Below, in pieces: positions 1-10,154 of a stretch of 64,000 bases of DNA. Both the position numbers and the translations under genes were made by a program. Location of the stretch: positions 6,420,501 to 6,484,500 of the forward strand of contig NZ_LT629689.1 of the NCBI RefSeq assembly GCF_900102035.1, read 5' to 3'. The stretch comes from Pseudomonas extremaustralis. GTDB taxonomy: Bacteria > Pseudomonadota > Gammaproteobacteria > Pseudomonadales > Pseudomonadaceae. Below the pieces are notes generated by a model that worked only from the letters and a program-made list of their open reading frames with translations, was not told where the DNA came from and ran no database searches. The first letter of the stretch is position 1. Every line of letters begins with the position of its first letter.

Positions 1-391
<391 letters not shown>

Positions 392-409
392 TTATATTGG
401 AGATATGAC

Positions 410-895
410 ATGCCTTCGTTCGACGTGGTATCCGAACTGGACAAACACGAAGTCACCAACGCCGTCGAGAACGCCGTCAAGGAACTGGACCGTCGCTATG
501 ACTTGAAAGGCAAGGGCAGCTTCGAATTCAAGGAAAAGGAACTGACCGTCAACCTGACCGCTGAAGCCGATTTCCAGCTGGAAGCGATGATCGAGATCCT
601 CAAGCTGGCCCTGGTCAAGCGCAAGATCGACGTGCAATGCCTTGAAGTCAAGGACGCCTACGCCTCCGGCAAGCTGATGAAGCAGGAAGCCGTGCTCAAG
701 GAAGGCATCGACAAAGAGTTGGCGAAGAAGATCGTCGCCCATATCAAGGATGCCAAGCTGAAAGTCCAGGCCGCCATCCAGGGTGAGCAGGTACGGGTTA
801 CGGGCAAGAAGCGTGACGACCTGCAAGAGGCCATCGCCGCCCTGCGCGCCAAGACCTTCGATATGCCGCTGCAGTTCAATAACTTTCGCGACTGA
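410..895 (+). CDS. yajQ: YajQ family nucleotide-binding protein
   Basis: The 161-residue product starts [15 protein letters not shown] and ends LQFNNFRD, the hallmark ends of the YajQ family and its usual length. Members are cytosolic and have two RRM-like folds. Some bind cyclic di-GMP and act as transcriptional co-factors, which is known for a Xanthomonas homolog and is inferred here. The ATG at 410 has a GGAG ribosome-binding site seven bases upstream. The gene is monocistronic: a strong terminator follows before the next gene. Confidence 0.93.
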   Translation: MPSFDVVSELDKHEVTNAVENAVKELDRRYDLKGKGSFEFKEKELTVNLTAEADFQLEAMIEILKLALVKRKIDVQCLEVKDAYASGKLMKQEAVLKEGIDKELAKKIVAHIKDAKLKVQAAIQGEQVRVTGKKRDDLQEAIAALRAKTFDMPLQFNNFRD

Positions 896-955
896 TGGCA
901 CAGTGGGGAACCTGTGGACGTTTTTGACGTCCCACGCCCCAGAATCCCGCGCCTA

Positions 956-987
956 CAACTGAGCCCTACGGGGCTCAGTTGCGTTTT
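956..987 (+). terminator. Intrinsic terminator of yajQ
   Basis: An 11-bp perfect stem, CAACTGAGCCC (956-966) with GGGCTCAGTTG (971-981), has a four-base loop TACG and is followed by CGTTTT. Confidence 0.85.
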
Positions 988-1031
988 CAGACCGTCAATA
1001 AAGCCGTACATCCGCATACAGGAGAAGCTAC

Positions 1032-1877
1032 ATGGATTTAAACGCTGAAATGGATCACTTGATCAAGACCTCGCAGTCGTGGATCCCGATGATCATGGAA
1101 TACGGCAGCCGGGTGTTGCTGGCGGTCATCACCTTGGCCATTGGCTGGTGGCTGATCAACGTATTGACCCACCGTGTGGGGCGTCTGCTGGCCATGCGTA
1201 ACGCGGACCAGGCGCTGCAGCACTTCATCACCAGCCTGGCGAATATAGCGCTCAAAGTCATGCTGATCGTCAGTGTGGCCTCGATGATCGGCGTTGCGAC
1301 CACTTCGTTCGTCGCGGCGATCGGTGCCGCTACCCTGGCCATCGGCCTGGCATTGCAAGGCAGCCTGGCCAACTTCGCCGGCGGCGTGCTGATTCTGTTG
1401 TTCCGCCCGTTCCGCATTGGTGACTGGATCGAAGCCCAGGGCACATCGGGTACCGTCGACAGCATCCAGATCTTCCACACCGTGCTGCGTACCGGCGACA
1501 ACAAGACCGTCATCGTGCCTAACGGCATCTTGTCCAACGGCATCATCACCAACACCAATCGTCAGCCGACCCGCAAGGTGGTGTTCGATGTAGGAGTGGA
1601 CTATGAAGCCGATCTGCAGAAAGCCCGCGAAGTGTTGCTGGAGTTGGCGAAGGATCCGCGTGTACTGACCGATCCCGCAGCGGTGGCCGTGGTTTCGACC
1701 TTGGGCGATAGCTCGATCACGGTTTCCCTGCGTTGCTGGACTAATACGGCGGATTACTGGGATGTAGTGTTCATGCTTAATGAACTGGCGCGCGACCGTT
1801 TGAAGGCAGCGAATATCAATATTCCATTTCCGCAGCGAGTCATTCGTGTAATGCAGGAAACAACAGCGAAGCAATAG
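1032..1877 (+). CDS. mscS: Small-conductance mechanosensitive channel, MscS family
   Basis: The 281-residue inner-membrane protein is close to the length of E. coli MscS. Hydrophobic helices lie near residues 18-45 and 62-90. The pore-lining stretch contains GLALQGSLANFAGGVLIL around residues 100-117, with the Gly/Ala pattern typical of TM3. The cytosolic beta domain follows (RPFRIGDWIE, then VPNGILSN). Such channels open on membrane tension to release solutes during hypo-osmotic shock. The ATG is preceded by AGGAG at a good distance. The gene stands alone between two terminators. Confidence 0.93.
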   Translation: MDLNAEMDHLIKTSQSWIPMIMEYGSRVLLAVITLAIGWWLINVLTHRVGRLLAMRNADQALQHFITSLANIALKVMLIVSVASMIGVATTSFVAAIGAATLAIGLALQGSLANFAGGVLILLFRPFRIGDWIEAQGTSGTVDSIQIFHTVLRTGDNKTVIVPNGILSNGIITNTNRQPTRKVVFDVGVDYEADLQKAREVLLELAKDPRVLTDPAAVAVVSTLGDSSITVSLRCWTNTADYWDVVFMLNELARDRLKAANINIPFPQRVIRVMQETTAKQ

Positions 1878-1980
1878 TAAGCAATTGCATTTAACTTGGC
1901 TGGCAGGTCGGGTTTAGTGTGAAAACGTTAGTGTCGTTAGTTAGCTTGCTAGTTATTTTTTCGCTGAAGCCACACAGACA

Positions 1981-2018
1981 AAAAAGCCGCTCCCTTGTGA
2001 ACAAAGGAGCGGCTTTTT
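1981..2018. terminator. Bidirectional terminator between mscS and oprD
   Basis: AAAAAGCCGCTCC (1981-1993) pairs with GGAGCGGCTTTTT (2006-2018). A T-run is present on both strands, so it can serve the convergent mscS and porin genes. Confidence 0.88.
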
Positions 2019-2063
2019 ATTTAAGGCCGAAGCCTTAAGTCATCGTTGTAATCAAACTGTCAA

Positions 2064-3362
2064 TTACAAGATGTTCAGCGGGTATTGCGCGATCAGACGC
2101 AGTTCGTCGAGGGACGGGGAACCGTAGTACACGCCATCAGACGAACGATAGGTCGCTTGACGTACGCGCAGGCTCAGGTCTTTGGCTGGGCCGCTCTGGA
2201 TTACGTACTTGGCTTCGATATCGCGTTCCCACTCTTTGCCGTTCGAAGTGGTGCCAGTGTTGGCGCCGCTACCGGTTACGTAACGAGTCATGAAGCTCAG
2301 GCCAGGAATGCCAAAGGTCGCCATGTTGATGTCGTAACGCGCCTGGTAGGACTTCTCGCCTTCGGCGTTGAAGTCGGAACGGGCAATGGAGTTGGCCAGG
2401 AAGATCGTACCGCCGCCGTCTACGCCGTAGCCGTAGTCGCCGTCGCCGGTGACCTTCTGTGCAGCCAGGGTGAAGGTGTGAGCGCCGATGGTGTACGCAC
2501 CCTGCAAGCTGAACGCACGGTTGTCGAGCTTGGTCGTACCGTCTTTTTCAGCGCGTTGCAGGCCTGCGCCGTCGCTCTTGGTGTCGTAGATGTTGAAGTC
2601 GATAGCGAAGGACTGATCGTCGCTCAGTGCATGGGTCCAGTTCAGGTTGCCGTAGTACTTGCGGAAGTAATCTTCGGTCTTCGCGTAGTACAGGCTACCG
2701 GTGAACTCTGGAGTGAAGGAGTAGACGCCACCGACGAAGTCGGTTTTCGTCAGGCCGAGGCTGTCATGGTAGGTCTGGCTCTGCGCGACGCTGGAAGTAA
2801 AGTGGCCGCCTTCCAGTTTCAGTCCCTTGATCTCGTTGCTGGTGATCGAGATACCTTGTGGCAACTCTGGCAGCAGACGGCTGTCGTCAGAAGCGAATAC
2901 AGGTGCTGTGGTGTACTGGTCGCCGATTTTCAATACGGTGTCAGAGATGCGGAACTTAACTGCGCCGCCGCCTTTGGAGTAGTCGTCTTGCGAGCGACCA
3001 TCGGAACCTGTTGGGAACAGACCGGTACCGGAGCGCCCTTTACCGCTGTCGAGCTTGACGCCCCCCAGGGCGATCAGGTCAATACCGAAACCGACGGTGC
3101 CTTGGGTGAAGCCCGATTGATACAGGGCATTGAAGCCCAGGCCGGTTTCTTCGGCGCGGCTCTTGCGCTTGCCGTTGACGATGGTATAGCCGTTTGCGGG
3201 TTCATTGCGGAAGTCGCGGCTGAAATACAGCGCACGGGTATTGATACCGAAAGTGCTGTCTTCAACAAAGCCCTTGGCGTCGTCTTGGGCGGACGCCATT
3301 GCGAACTGCGAGGTGCCTGCTGAAACAGCCAGGGCGATCATGCTCCACTTCATCACGCGCAT
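2064..3362 (-). CDS. OprD family outer-membrane porin
   Basis: The 432-residue product has a cleavable signal peptide (ending near SQFAMASA). It opens its barrel with DDAKGFVEDSTF, the start seen across OprD/Occ channels, and later carries SFMTRYVTGSG and KDLSLRVRQATYR motifs. OprD-family porins are 18-stranded monomeric barrels for small charged or aromatic substrates. The substrate cannot be told from sequence alone. The final residues end in a hydrophobic beta-strand. A GGAG-like site (in revcomp, AAAGGAGC) lies just before the ATG. This is the first of two OprD paralogs in the window. Confidence 0.9.
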   Translation of the reverse strand: MRVMKWSMIALAVSAGTSQFAMASAQDDAKGFVEDSTFGINTRALYFSRDFRNEPANGYTIVNGKRKSRAEETGLGFNALYQSGFTQGTVGFGIDLIALGGVKLDSGKGRSGTGLFPTGSDGRSQDDYSKGGGAVKFRISDTVLKIGDQYTTAPVFASDDSRLLPELPQGISITSNEIKGLKLEGGHFTSSVAQSQTYHDSLGLTKTDFVGGVYSFTPEFTGSLYYAKTEDYFRKYYGNLNWTHALSDDQSFAIDFNIYDTKSDGAGLQRAEKDGTTKLDNRAFSLQGAYTIGAHTFTLAAQKVTGDGDYGYGVDGGGTIFLANSIARSDFNAEGEKSYQARYDINMATFGIPGLSFMTRYVTGSGANTGTTSNGKEWERDIEAKYVIQSGPAKDLSLRVRQATYRSSDGVYYGSPSLDELRLIAQYPLNIL

Positions 3363-4105
3363 CGTGATTTGCTCCTTTGGTTTTAGGAAGAGTACTGCCG
3401 TCCCACCTGTATTTTTATCTGGGCGGCTCTTTCTTTTTTGTGTCAGCGCAAAGTTATATCACGCAGACCCTTATTGACGATACTTACCCATCTTTCCTTT
3501 CAGCTTCTTTACGAGGCTGTCGTAAATTGCTAGCTCCATGTCGCAAATTCACAGTCCAAATTTAACTGGACTGACAACTCCAATACTGTTTTCAAACGCA
3601 TTTCGGCGTCTGAAGTCTTCCTTGGCACGCATTGAAACGCTTGGGTTTTTATCGCGAAACACCTGCATCCCGGCGAGTGTCGTTGTCGACGATGTGGGTG
3701 TGAATGCAACAAGCGTGCACAAACCGGTAACTGAATGTCATTTTTTCGTGAAAAGGCGCTCTCATGTGTAAAAACCTCATAAGTACGGGCTTCTTACGCC
3801 GTTTGGTTTGGACTCGGGCGTGGGTGTCACGGTCTTTTTTATGCTCCAAAAAACCTGTGTCAGAAAAAAACGTTACCGGATCACCCCATCAGTGGGTACT
3901 TGGCGGATCTTTTTGACGCGCAAGTGGGTCATTTTGGTGCGTCCCGGTGAAGCCCGTATCAGCGTAGCTCAAATATTCGACTGCTTCGAAAGAGTGCAGG
4001 TTTTCTGGTGGATTGCGTCGTGGCTCTGCGCAATCGCCGTGAAGCCAGCGACATTCAAAGGTATGCTGGGCCCCTGAACCTGACTTGCCGAACGGAGTGC
4101 CCGCA
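3363..4105. other. Long intergenic region between oprD and the HIT gene
   Basis: This 743-base stretch is AT-richer than its neighbours near 3420-3560 and holds the leftward promoter region of the porin. I find no open frame with a convincing start, ribosome-binding site or recognisable product. The only longer open frame, 3808-4077, has an erratic composition and no family features. Confidence 0.5.
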
Positions 4106-4531
4106 GTGTTCGCTTTAGATCAACGCCTGCAACAAGACACACTGGTCATCGGGGACTTCCCGCTTTGTCGCCTGCTGCTGTCCAACGATTCGAATTACCC
4201 CTGGTTCATCCTGGTGCCGCGCATCAACGGTATCAGCGAGGTGTTTCAACTGGATGTCGCAGATCAACAAACGCTTTGGCAAGAGACGACGGCTCTTGCG
4301 CAATTGCTGAGCGAGGGCCTGGTCGCCGACAAGATGAACATTGGTGCGCTGGGTAACGTCGTCAGCCAACTGCACGTGCACGTGATTGTGCGCAAGCGCG
4401 ATGACGCCGCCTGGCCGGCACCGGTATGGGGCAAGCAACCGGCGCGGCCTTATACGCAAGAGCAGGCCACGGCCATGCGGGCGCGCCTGCGCGAACTGTT
4501 GCCCGCCGACTTCGTCTTTACCCAGGGCTGA
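4106..4531 (+). CDS. HIT domain (histidine triad) protein
   Basis: The 141-residue product carries the HIT signature LHVHVIVRKRDD near residues 92-103, with the two visible triad histidines spaced HxH. HIT proteins are nucleotide hydrolases or transferases of the FHIT/HINT type. I choose the GTG at 4106, which gives VFALDQRL and has GGAG nine bases upstream. A TTG at 4085 would add seven residues but lacks a site. The gene is followed after three bases by slyX, and this pairing is conserved in Pseudomonas. Confidence 0.88.
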   Translation: MFALDQRLQQDTLVIGDFPLCRLLLSNDSNYPWFILVPRINGISEVFQLDVADQQTLWQETTALAQLLSEGLVADKMNIGALGNVVSQLHVHVIVRKRDDAAWPAPVWGKQPARPYTQEQATAMRARLRELLPADFVFTQG

Positions 4532-4534
4532 ATC

Positions 4535-4741
4535 ATGGATCTGCAAGACCGCGTCACCGATCTGGAAAGCCGACTGGCCTTTCAGGACGACACCATCGAG
4601 ACCCTCAATGACATCCTTGTCGCTCAGCAGCGGGCCGTGGAGCGCCTGCAGTTACAGATGACCGCGCTGCTCAAGCGCCAGGAAGAAATGGGCAGCCAGT
4701 TCGAAACCTCCGAAGAGGAAGCCCCACCGCCCCACTATTAA
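4535..4741 (+). CDS. slyX: SlyX family protein
   Basis: The short 68-residue protein begins [20 protein letters not shown], is almost entirely heptad-patterned (coiled coil) and ends with the proline-rich APPPHY tail that marks SlyX. Its molecular function is unknown. It is co-transcribed with the HIT gene, starting three bases after that stop codon. Confidence 0.93.
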   Translation: MDLQDRVTDLESRLAFQDDTIETLNDILVAQQRAVERLQLQMTALLKRQEEMGSQFETSEEEAPPPHY

Positions 4742-4752
4742 GCGCTATGCAT

Positions 4753-4795
4753 AAAAAACCGCGATCCAGCCAGCGCCGGGTCGCGGTTTTTTTTG
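4753..4795. terminator. Terminator after slyX
   Basis: AAAAACCGCGA(TCC) near 4754-4767 pairs with (GGG)TCGCGGTTTTT near 4778-4791, followed by more T. A-runs on the left make it usable by the leftward cold-shock gene too. Confidence 0.85.
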
Positions 4796-4810
4796 CTGCG
4801 AAGACTGGAA

Positions 4811-5413
4811 TCAGCGACGCGGCAGGGCGGCGATCACGTCCTCGGCTTGCAGGCCTTTGTCGCGATTCATCACGGAGAACTCCACGCGCTGGCCTTCGAC
4901 CAGAACACGATGGCCTTCGCCGCGAATGGCCCGGAAGTGGACGAAAATATCGTCGCCCGAATCGCGGGAAATAAAGCCGAAGCCTTTGGATGTGTTGAAC
5001 CACTTGACGGTCCCGGTATCCCGATTGGTCATGTCGTAGTTTTGCGACGCGGCCGCAGGGGACGAACGGTAGAAGCTGATGGCCAGGTGAAGAACGATGG
5101 CGACCAGCGCAATCACCAGGCTGAGGAGGATGGCCGGGTGGCCGCCGACTTCAGGCATGGGCGCCAGGAGGGTGAGGGTTTGTACGACAACAGTCAGCAC
5201 CAGCAGCGCGCTGACCAGGTTTTGCAGTTGATGACGCGTGCCTTTGTTCCAGTAAGGGATCACTGGTGCAAGCGTCAGGTTAAGAAGGCCGAACAAGGCC
5301 AGGTACAGAGCGTCGTGTTGTTGCAGGTAGGGCAGGCTTTCAGGCTGCAGGCTCGGGATAAAGGACAGCAGCAAAGCTGCAACGCCCGTTAGCAGGTGGA
5401 CGATTTTCAACAT
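4811..5413 (-). CDS. Membrane-anchored cold-shock-domain protein
   Basis: The 200-residue product has two parts. Residues 1-120 hold four hydrophobic segments (near 5-22, 36-54, 66-86 and 94-114), predicting an integral inner-membrane region. Residues about 130-198 form a complete cold-shock domain: [19 protein letters not shown] contains RNP-1-like KGFGF and is followed by DIFVHF (RNP-2). The domain would bind single-stranded RNA or DNA at the cytoplasmic face. A gene at this place in P. aeruginosa is also labelled a cold-shock protein. The function is not known. It converges on slyX and is divergent from the Dps-like gene. Confidence 0.85.
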   Translation of the reverse strand: MLKIVHLLTGVAALLLSFIPSLQPESLPYLQQHDALYLALFGLLNLTLAPVIPYWNKGTRHQLQNLVSALLVLTVVVQTLTLLAPMPEVGGHPAILLSLVIALVAIVLHLAISFYRSSPAAASQNYDMTNRDTGTVKWFNTSKGFGFISRDSGDDIFVHFRAIRGEGHRVLVEGQRVEFSVMNRDKGLQAEDVIAALPRR

Positions 5414-5829
5414 TTTGATTAACTCACGTTAAGACGGATCACAAGGAAGAGCTGACTGGCACGGTTCGCTTCTGAACAATGGGAGGCGTTGGGCACGTGC
5501 GCGGGTATCAGCCTATGCCGCTTGCCGCGAAAGGTAACGGCGGCGACACGCTGCCTATTTAACAGCAAAGGCTGTGCCTACTCAAATCAAGCATTTCCGG
5601 GTGTTGCAAGAGGCGGGGCATTTATGCGTCAAACGCTTGTCCTAGACACGTGCGGGCTTTTCAAGCGGCTCGCTTGGACATTTCCGGCTTTGCCCGCCGG
5701 CCTTGCCGGTACGCGCCAACAGGGCGTTCCAGGGGATTTGCCGCAGGGCCGGGCTGCGCATCAACGATGCTCTTGCTAGAGTGGTCCTGCACCTGATCAA
5801 TGAATGCTTGTCAATTGAAGGGGATAAAC
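5414..5829. other. Intergenic region before the Dps-like gene
   Basis: These 416 bases hold the divergent promoters of the membrane cold-shock gene and the Dps-like gene. No convincing gene is seen. An open frame at 5489-5779 has no ribosome-binding site and no family resemblance. Confidence 0.5.
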
Positions 5830-6303
5830 ATGGCTATCGATATCGGTATCAGTGAAGAAGATCGTAAATCCACCGTCGACGGGCTTTCGCGTCTGCTTTC
5901 CGACACCTATGTACTGTACCTGAAGACCCACAACTTCCACTGGAACGTCACGGGGCCCATGTTTCGCACGCTGCACTTGATGTTCGAGGAGCAATACAAC
6001 GAGCTGGCGCTGGCGGTGGACTCCATTGCCGAGCGGATTCGTGCCCTGGGCTTCCCGGCGCCGGGTGCCTATTCGATCTATGCGCGTCTTTCTTCTATCA
6101 AGGAGGAAGAGGGCGTACCCAGCGCGGAAGAAATGATCCGGCAACTAGTGGCCGGCCAGGAGGCGGTGACTCGCACCGCGCGGGGTATCTTCCCGTTGCT
6201 CGACAAGGTCAGCGATGAGCCGACTGCCGACTTGCTGACCCAGCGTATGCAGGTTCACGAGAAAACCGCGTGGATGCTGCGCTCCCTGCTCGAAAATCAA
6301 TAA
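5830..6303 (+). CDS. Dps-like ferritin, DNA-binding stress protein
   Basis: The 157-residue product has the Dps ferroxidase signature [19 protein letters not shown] at about residues 35-53 and the following [10 protein letters not shown], with Asp and Glu metal ligands. Dps proteins form 12-subunit shells that oxidise and store iron and protect DNA. The ATG at 5830 ([10 protein letters not shown]) is preceded by GAAGGGG at good spacing, so I reject the upstream ATG at 5800. The position next to aspS matches the Pseudomonas stress ferritin neighbourhood. Confidence 0.92.
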   Translation: MAIDIGISEEDRKSTVDGLSRLLSDTYVLYLKTHNFHWNVTGPMFRTLHLMFEEQYNELALAVDSIAERIRALGFPAPGAYSIYARLSSIKEEEGVPSAEEMIRQLVAGQEAVTRTARGIFPLLDKVSDEPTADLLTQRMQVHEKTAWMLRSLLENQ

Positions 6304-6484
6304 TCTTCGGCCCTGAGGGGCGCCGTCCTGGCGCCGCTCGCTGGTTTCCGCGCATTTCCTGGCGTTGTCCTACGCCTATCGACGTACCGTCTTCTGGCTG
6401 CCTGCCGCTTCCTGCTGTTTTATAGAGCCTACTGTCCAATGGGAGAACTCATGGGCTGCTGTTTGGCAATGGAGTGTCAGGTGT

Positions 6485-6826
6485 ATGTCACGTGGAGTGG
6501 GTAATGGGGTAATGGAAACCAGTGGCTTTCATAAGATGCAGATCGACCCCTTCGCAAAAGGGTTCGATATGGGGCTCGCCAAGCCGTTGTCCCGGTCGGT
6601 CAGGCTCAATGGCTTTTCCACTTGCCTGCGGCTTGAACAGATCTATTGGAATATCCTCACGGAAATAGCCAGGATCAATGCCTGTTCGGTCAGTGCGTTG
6701 CTGTCATACGTCGATCGGGAAGTGCACTTGCGTCATGGCGGGGTGAAGAACTTCAGTGGGTTGGTCAGGGTGGTGTGTGTGGTTCATCTGTTAAAAGGAC
6801 GTGCCGGAGCACCGAGCCCTGAGTAA
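6485..6826 (+). CDS. Ribbon-helix-helix domain protein
   Basis: The product is about 113 residues from the ATG at 6485, which has GGAG ten bases upstream. The central part, SRSVRLNGFSTCLRLEQIYW, then EIARINACSVSALLSYVDRE, resembles the RHH_4-type ribbon-helix-helix domain: a beta strand with SVRLNG followed by two helices. Such proteins are usually dimeric DNA binders. The target is unknown. It is a single gene between the Dps-like gene and fmdB. Confidence 0.7.
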   Translation: MSRGVGNGVMETSGFHKMQIDPFAKGFDMGLAKPLSRSVRLNGFSTCLRLEQIYWNILTEIARINACSVSALLSYVDREVHLRHGGVKNFSGLVRVVCVVHLLKGRAGAPSPE

Positions 6827-7011
6827 TCGTCGGGCTCCGGGGCCTGTCCGCCGTCGAGGTGGGCGAGGCCCCGAGCAGAAAGCCGGCTGCGCTGCCTCGA
6901 TTTACCAGATATAATCCCGCGCTTTGCTGCGCATGCCGGGGGCTTTCTCCCTGTGCTCTCTAGCCAGGAGCGGGCGCGGCACAGTAACGATCTGATCGCC
7001 GAGACATCTCC

Positions 7012-7233
7012 ATGCCCATGTACGACTATCAATGTGCTTCCTGTGGTCATCAGTTGGAAGCCATCCAGAAGATCAGCGCCGCGCCGCTGGTCGATTGCCC
7101 GGCCTGCCAGGCGCCTGAGCTCAAGAAGATGTTGTCCATGCCGGGCTTCCGCCTGAGCGGCAGCGGCTGGTACGAGACCGATTTCAAGACCGGCTCGAAG
7201 AAAAACCTGGCGGGCGGCGACAAAGCAGACTGA
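7012..7233 (+). CDS. FmdB family zinc-ribbon protein
   Basis: The 73-residue protein begins MPMYDYQCASCGHQLEAIQK and has a second knuckle CPACQ, giving the CxxC...CxxC zinc ribbon of the FmdB/regulatory-protein family. The rest (KMLSMPGFRLSGSGWYETDF) is the conserved tail. It is usually found directly upstream of aspS in gamma-proteobacteria, as here. The molecular role is not established. Confidence 0.9.
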   Translation: MPMYDYQCASCGHQLEAIQKISAAPLVDCPACQAPELKKMLSMPGFRLSGSGWYETDFKTGSKKNLAGGDKAD

Positions 7234-7340
7234 GTTGAACTCCATGCGCAGGCTCCTGCATTATTCGTCCCCTGCTTAACTGTACGGTGACGAGGCAGGC
7301 CTCCACCGAATTTCGAATTACGAGAAGTGAAACCACTACC

Positions 7341-9116
7341 ATGATGCGCAGCCACTATTGCGGCCAACTGAACGAGACCCTGGATGGTCAGGAAATCACC
7401 CTTTGCGGATGGGTTCACCGTCGCCGCGACCACGGCGGGGTGATCTTCCTCGATATCCGTGATCGTGATGGTCTGGCCCAGGTGGTGTTCGACCCTGATC
7501 GCGCTGACAGCTTCGCCGCCGCCGACCGCGTGCGCAGCGAGTATGTCGTGAAGATCACCGGCAAGGTCCGTCTGCGTCCGGCCGGTGCCGTTAACCCGAA
7601 CATGGCGTCCGGCGCGATCGAAGTGCTGGGTTACGAGCTGGAAGTGTTGAACGAGTCGGAAACCCCGCCGTTCCCACTGAACGAATACTCCGACGTCGGT
7701 GAAGAAACCCGCCTGCGCTATCGCTTCCTGGACCTGCGTCGTCCGGAAATGGCCGAGAAGCTGCGTCTGCGTTCGCGCATGACCACCAGCATCCGCCGCT
7801 TCCTCGACGAAAACGGCTTCCTTGACGTCGAAACGCCGATCCTGACCCGGGCCACCCCGGAAGGCGCGCGTGACTATCTGGTGCCGAGCCGTACCCACGC
7901 TGGTAGCTTCTTTGCCCTGCCGCAATCGCCACAGCTGTTCAAGCAACTGTTGATGGTGGCCGGCTTCGACCGTTACTACCAGATCGCCAAGTGCTTCCGC
8001 GACGAAGACCTGCGCGCCGACCGCCAGCCGGAATTCACCCAGATCGACATCGAGACCAGTTTCCTCGATGAAAAAGAGATCATGGGCATCACCGAAAAAA
8101 TGATCCGCAACCTGTTCAAGGAAGTGCTGGACCTGGAGTTCGGTGAGTTCCCACACATGACCTTCGAAGAAGCCATGCGCCGTTACGGTTCCGACAAGCC
8201 AGACCTGCGTATTCCGCTGGAACTGGTGGACGTGGCCGACCAGCTCAAGGACGTCGACTTCAAGGTATTCAGCGGCCCGGCCAACGACCCGAAATGTCGT
8301 ATCGCCGCTCTGCGCGTGCCTGGCGGCGCGAGCATGCCGCGCAAGCAGATCGACGACTACACCAAGTTCGTCGGCATCTACGGTGCCAAGGGCCTGGCGT
8401 ACATCAAGGTCAACGAGCGCGCCAAAGGCGTTGAAGGCCTGCAGTCGCCTATCGTGAAGAACATCCCTGAAGCCAACCTCAACGTGATCCTGGATCGCGT
8501 GGGCGCGGTCGATGGCGACATCGTGTTCTTTGGCGCCGACAAGGCCAAGATCGTCAGCGAAGCCTTGGGTGCGCTGCGGATCAAGCTGGGCCACGACCTG
8601 GACCTGCTGACCTGCAAGTGGGCACCGATGTGGGTCGTTGACTTCCCGATGTTCGAAGAGAACGACGACGGCAGCTTCAGCGCCTTGCACCACCCGTTCA
8701 CCGCGCCGAAATGCTCCCCGGAAGAATTGGAAGCCAATCCTGCGGGCGCTCTGTCCCGTGCGTATGACATGGTGCTCAACGGCACCGAGCTGGGTGGCGG
8801 TTCGATCCGTATCCACCGCAAAGAGATGCAGCAAGCGGTCTTCCGTCTGCTGGGTATCGACGAAGCGGAACAGGAAGAGAAGTTCGGCTTCCTGCTCGAT
8901 GCCCTGAAATACGGCGCGCCGCCTCACGGTGGCCTGGCTTTCGGCCTGGACCGCCTGGTCATGCTGATGACCGGCGCCCAGTCGATCCGTGAAGTGATTG
9001 CGTTCCCGAAAACCCAGAGTGCTGCCGACGTAATGACGCAGGCTCCAGGTGTGGTGGATGCCAAGGCATTGCGCGAGCTGCACATTCGTCTGCGCGAGAC
9101 GCCGAAGGCTGAGTAA
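7341..9116 (+). CDS. aspS: Aspartate-tRNA ligase
   Basis: The 591-residue product starts [21 protein letters not shown] with an OB-fold anticodon-binding domain ([19 protein letters not shown]). The class II catalytic core follows: motif 2 [18 protein letters not shown], a bacterial GAD insertion near residues 290-420, and motif 3 [12 protein letters not shown] near residue 535. It charges tRNA-Asp. In Pseudomonas the enzyme is non-discriminating and also makes Asp-tRNA-Asn for GatCAB, which is known for P. aeruginosa and inferred here. The start at 7341 gives the normal family length. An upstream GTG at 7287 would add 18 unconserved residues. Confidence 0.97.
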   Translation: MMRSHYCGQLNETLDGQEITLCGWVHRRRDHGGVIFLDIRDRDGLAQVVFDPDRADSFAAADRVRSEYVVKITGKVRLRPAGAVNPNMASGAIEVLGYELEVLNESETPPFPLNEYSDVGEETRLRYRFLDLRRPEMAEKLRLRSRMTTSIRRFLDENGFLDVETPILTRATPEGARDYLVPSRTHAGSFFALPQSPQLFKQLLMVAGFDRYYQIAKCFRDEDLRADRQPEFTQIDIETSFLDEKEIMGITEKMIRNLFKEVLDLEFGEFPHMTFEEAMRRYGSDKPDLRIPLELVDVADQLKDVDFKVFSGPANDPKCRIAALRVPGGASMPRKQIDDYTKFVGIYGAKGLAYIKVNERAKGVEGLQSPIVKNIPEANLNVILDRVGAVDGDIVFFGADKAKIVSEALGALRIKLGHDLDLLTCKWAPMWVVDFPMFEENDDGSFSALHHPFTAPKCSPEELEANPAGALSRAYDMVLNGTELGGGSIRIHRKEMQQAVFRLLGIDEAEQEEKFGFLLDALKYGAPPHGGLAFGLDRLVMLMTGAQSIREVIAFPKTQSAADVMTQAPGVVDAKALRELHIRLRETPKAE

Positions 9117-9156
9117 GGCTGCGGCGTGAAAGCGCACTGAGGTTTACGCAGTCCAA

Positions 9157-9182
9157 AAAGGCGCATCTTCGGATGCGCCTTT
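9157..9182 (+). terminator. Hairpin after aspS
   Basis: AAAGGCGCATC (9157-9167) pairs perfectly with GATGCGCCTTT (9172-9182) around a TTCG tetraloop. The T-run is short, so partial read-through into yebC is possible. Confidence 0.7.
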
Positions 9183-9251
9183 GCGTTACAAGGGTTGTAT
9201 CCCACCTGGGGTGGGGTTGATAAGGTTTCTAGAGAATTTCGGAGTTGTGTT

Positions 9252-9998
9252 ATGGCTGGCCATTCCAAGTGGGCGAACATCAAGCACCGCAAAGAGCGTC
9301 AGGATGCCAAGAAAGGCAAGATATTCACCAAGTGGATTCGCGAGCTGACCGTCGCTGCCCGCCAGGGTGGCGGTGACCCCGGCTCCAACCCGCGCCTGCG
9401 CCTGGCGCTGGACAAGGCCCTTGGCGCCAACATGAGTCGCGACATCATCGACCGGGCCGTGGCCCGCGGCGCCGGCGCTGCCGATACCGACGACATGGTC
9501 GAACTGACCTATGAAGGCTACGGCCCCGGCGGCGTGGCCGTGATGGTCGAGTGCATGACCGACAACCGTAACCGCACCGCGGCCGCCGTGCGTCATGCTT
9601 TCAGCAAATGCGGCGGCAACCTGGGGACCGATGGTTCGGTGGCCTACCTGTTTGAGCGCAAGGGGCAGATATCCTTCGCGCCGGGTACGGATGAAGATGC
9701 GCTGATGGAAGCCGCCATGGAGGCCGATGCCGACGACGTGGTGACCAACGAAGACGGCTCCATCGATGTGTTCACCTCGTTCGCCGGATTCTATGCCGTG
9801 CGTAACGCGCTGGAAGCCGCCGGATTCAAAGGCACCGACGCGGAAATCGTGATGCTGCCGACCACCAGTGCCGAGCTGGACCTGGAGGGTGCGCAGAAAG
9901 TGTTGAAGATGCTGGATATGCTCGAAGACCTGGATGATGTGCAGAACGTCTATTCGAACGCCGACATCCCGGAGTCAGTGGCCGAACAGCTAGGCTGA
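9252..9998 (+). CDS. yebC: YebC/PmpR family protein
   Basis: The 248-residue product begins [21 protein letters not shown], the family hallmark. Members were long called transcription regulators; the P. aeruginosa ortholog PmpR represses pqsR. Related YebC proteins have been linked to relief of ribosome stalling, so the role may be translational. The location between aspS and ruvC is the conserved one. The ATG at 9252 follows a weak GGAG-like stretch, and the upstream ATG at 9195 lacks homology. Confidence 0.93.
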   Translation: MAGHSKWANIKHRKERQDAKKGKIFTKWIRELTVAARQGGGDPGSNPRLRLALDKALGANMSRDIIDRAVARGAGAADTDDMVELTYEGYGPGGVAVMVECMTDNRNRTAAAVRHAFSKCGGNLGTDGSVAYLFERKGQISFAPGTDEDALMEAAMEADADDVVTNEDGSIDVFTSFAGFYAVRNALEAAGFKGTDAEIVMLPTTSAELDLEGAQKVLKMLDMLEDLDDVQNVYSNADIPESVAEQLG

Positions 9999-10016
9999 CG
10001 GGCAACGTGGATCGAC

Positions 10017-10107
10017 ATGTGGGAGGGGGCTTACTGCCGATGGCGGTGTGTCGGTTATTTATCAATCGACTGAACCTCCGCCATCGGCAGCAAGCCCCCT
10101 CCCACAT
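10017..10107. repeat. REPIN (paired REP elements), GTGGGAGGGGGC type
   Basis: Two 30-base arms, 10017-10046 and 10078-10107, are inverted copies with one mismatch. Both contain GTGGGAGGGGGCTT and end in CCGATGGCGG. A loop of about 31 bases separates them. It lies in the yebC-ruvC gap. Confidence 0.85.
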
Positions 10108-10154
10108 TGGATCTTCCCTGTTTCAAGAATTGTTTTACCCGACCTGCAGGCGTT

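Noticed and set aside
3808-4077. Open frame of 89 codons upstream of the HIT gene
   Set aside because: No ribosome-binding site, no family features and poor composition; it overlaps the promoter region of neighbours.
5489-5779. Open frame of 96 codons before the Dps-like gene
   Set aside because: No start signal or recognisable product; the region is more likely promoter DNA.
7050-9137. 695-codon frame opposite aspS
   Set aside because: It lies exactly antisense to the confident aspS gene and has no family match.
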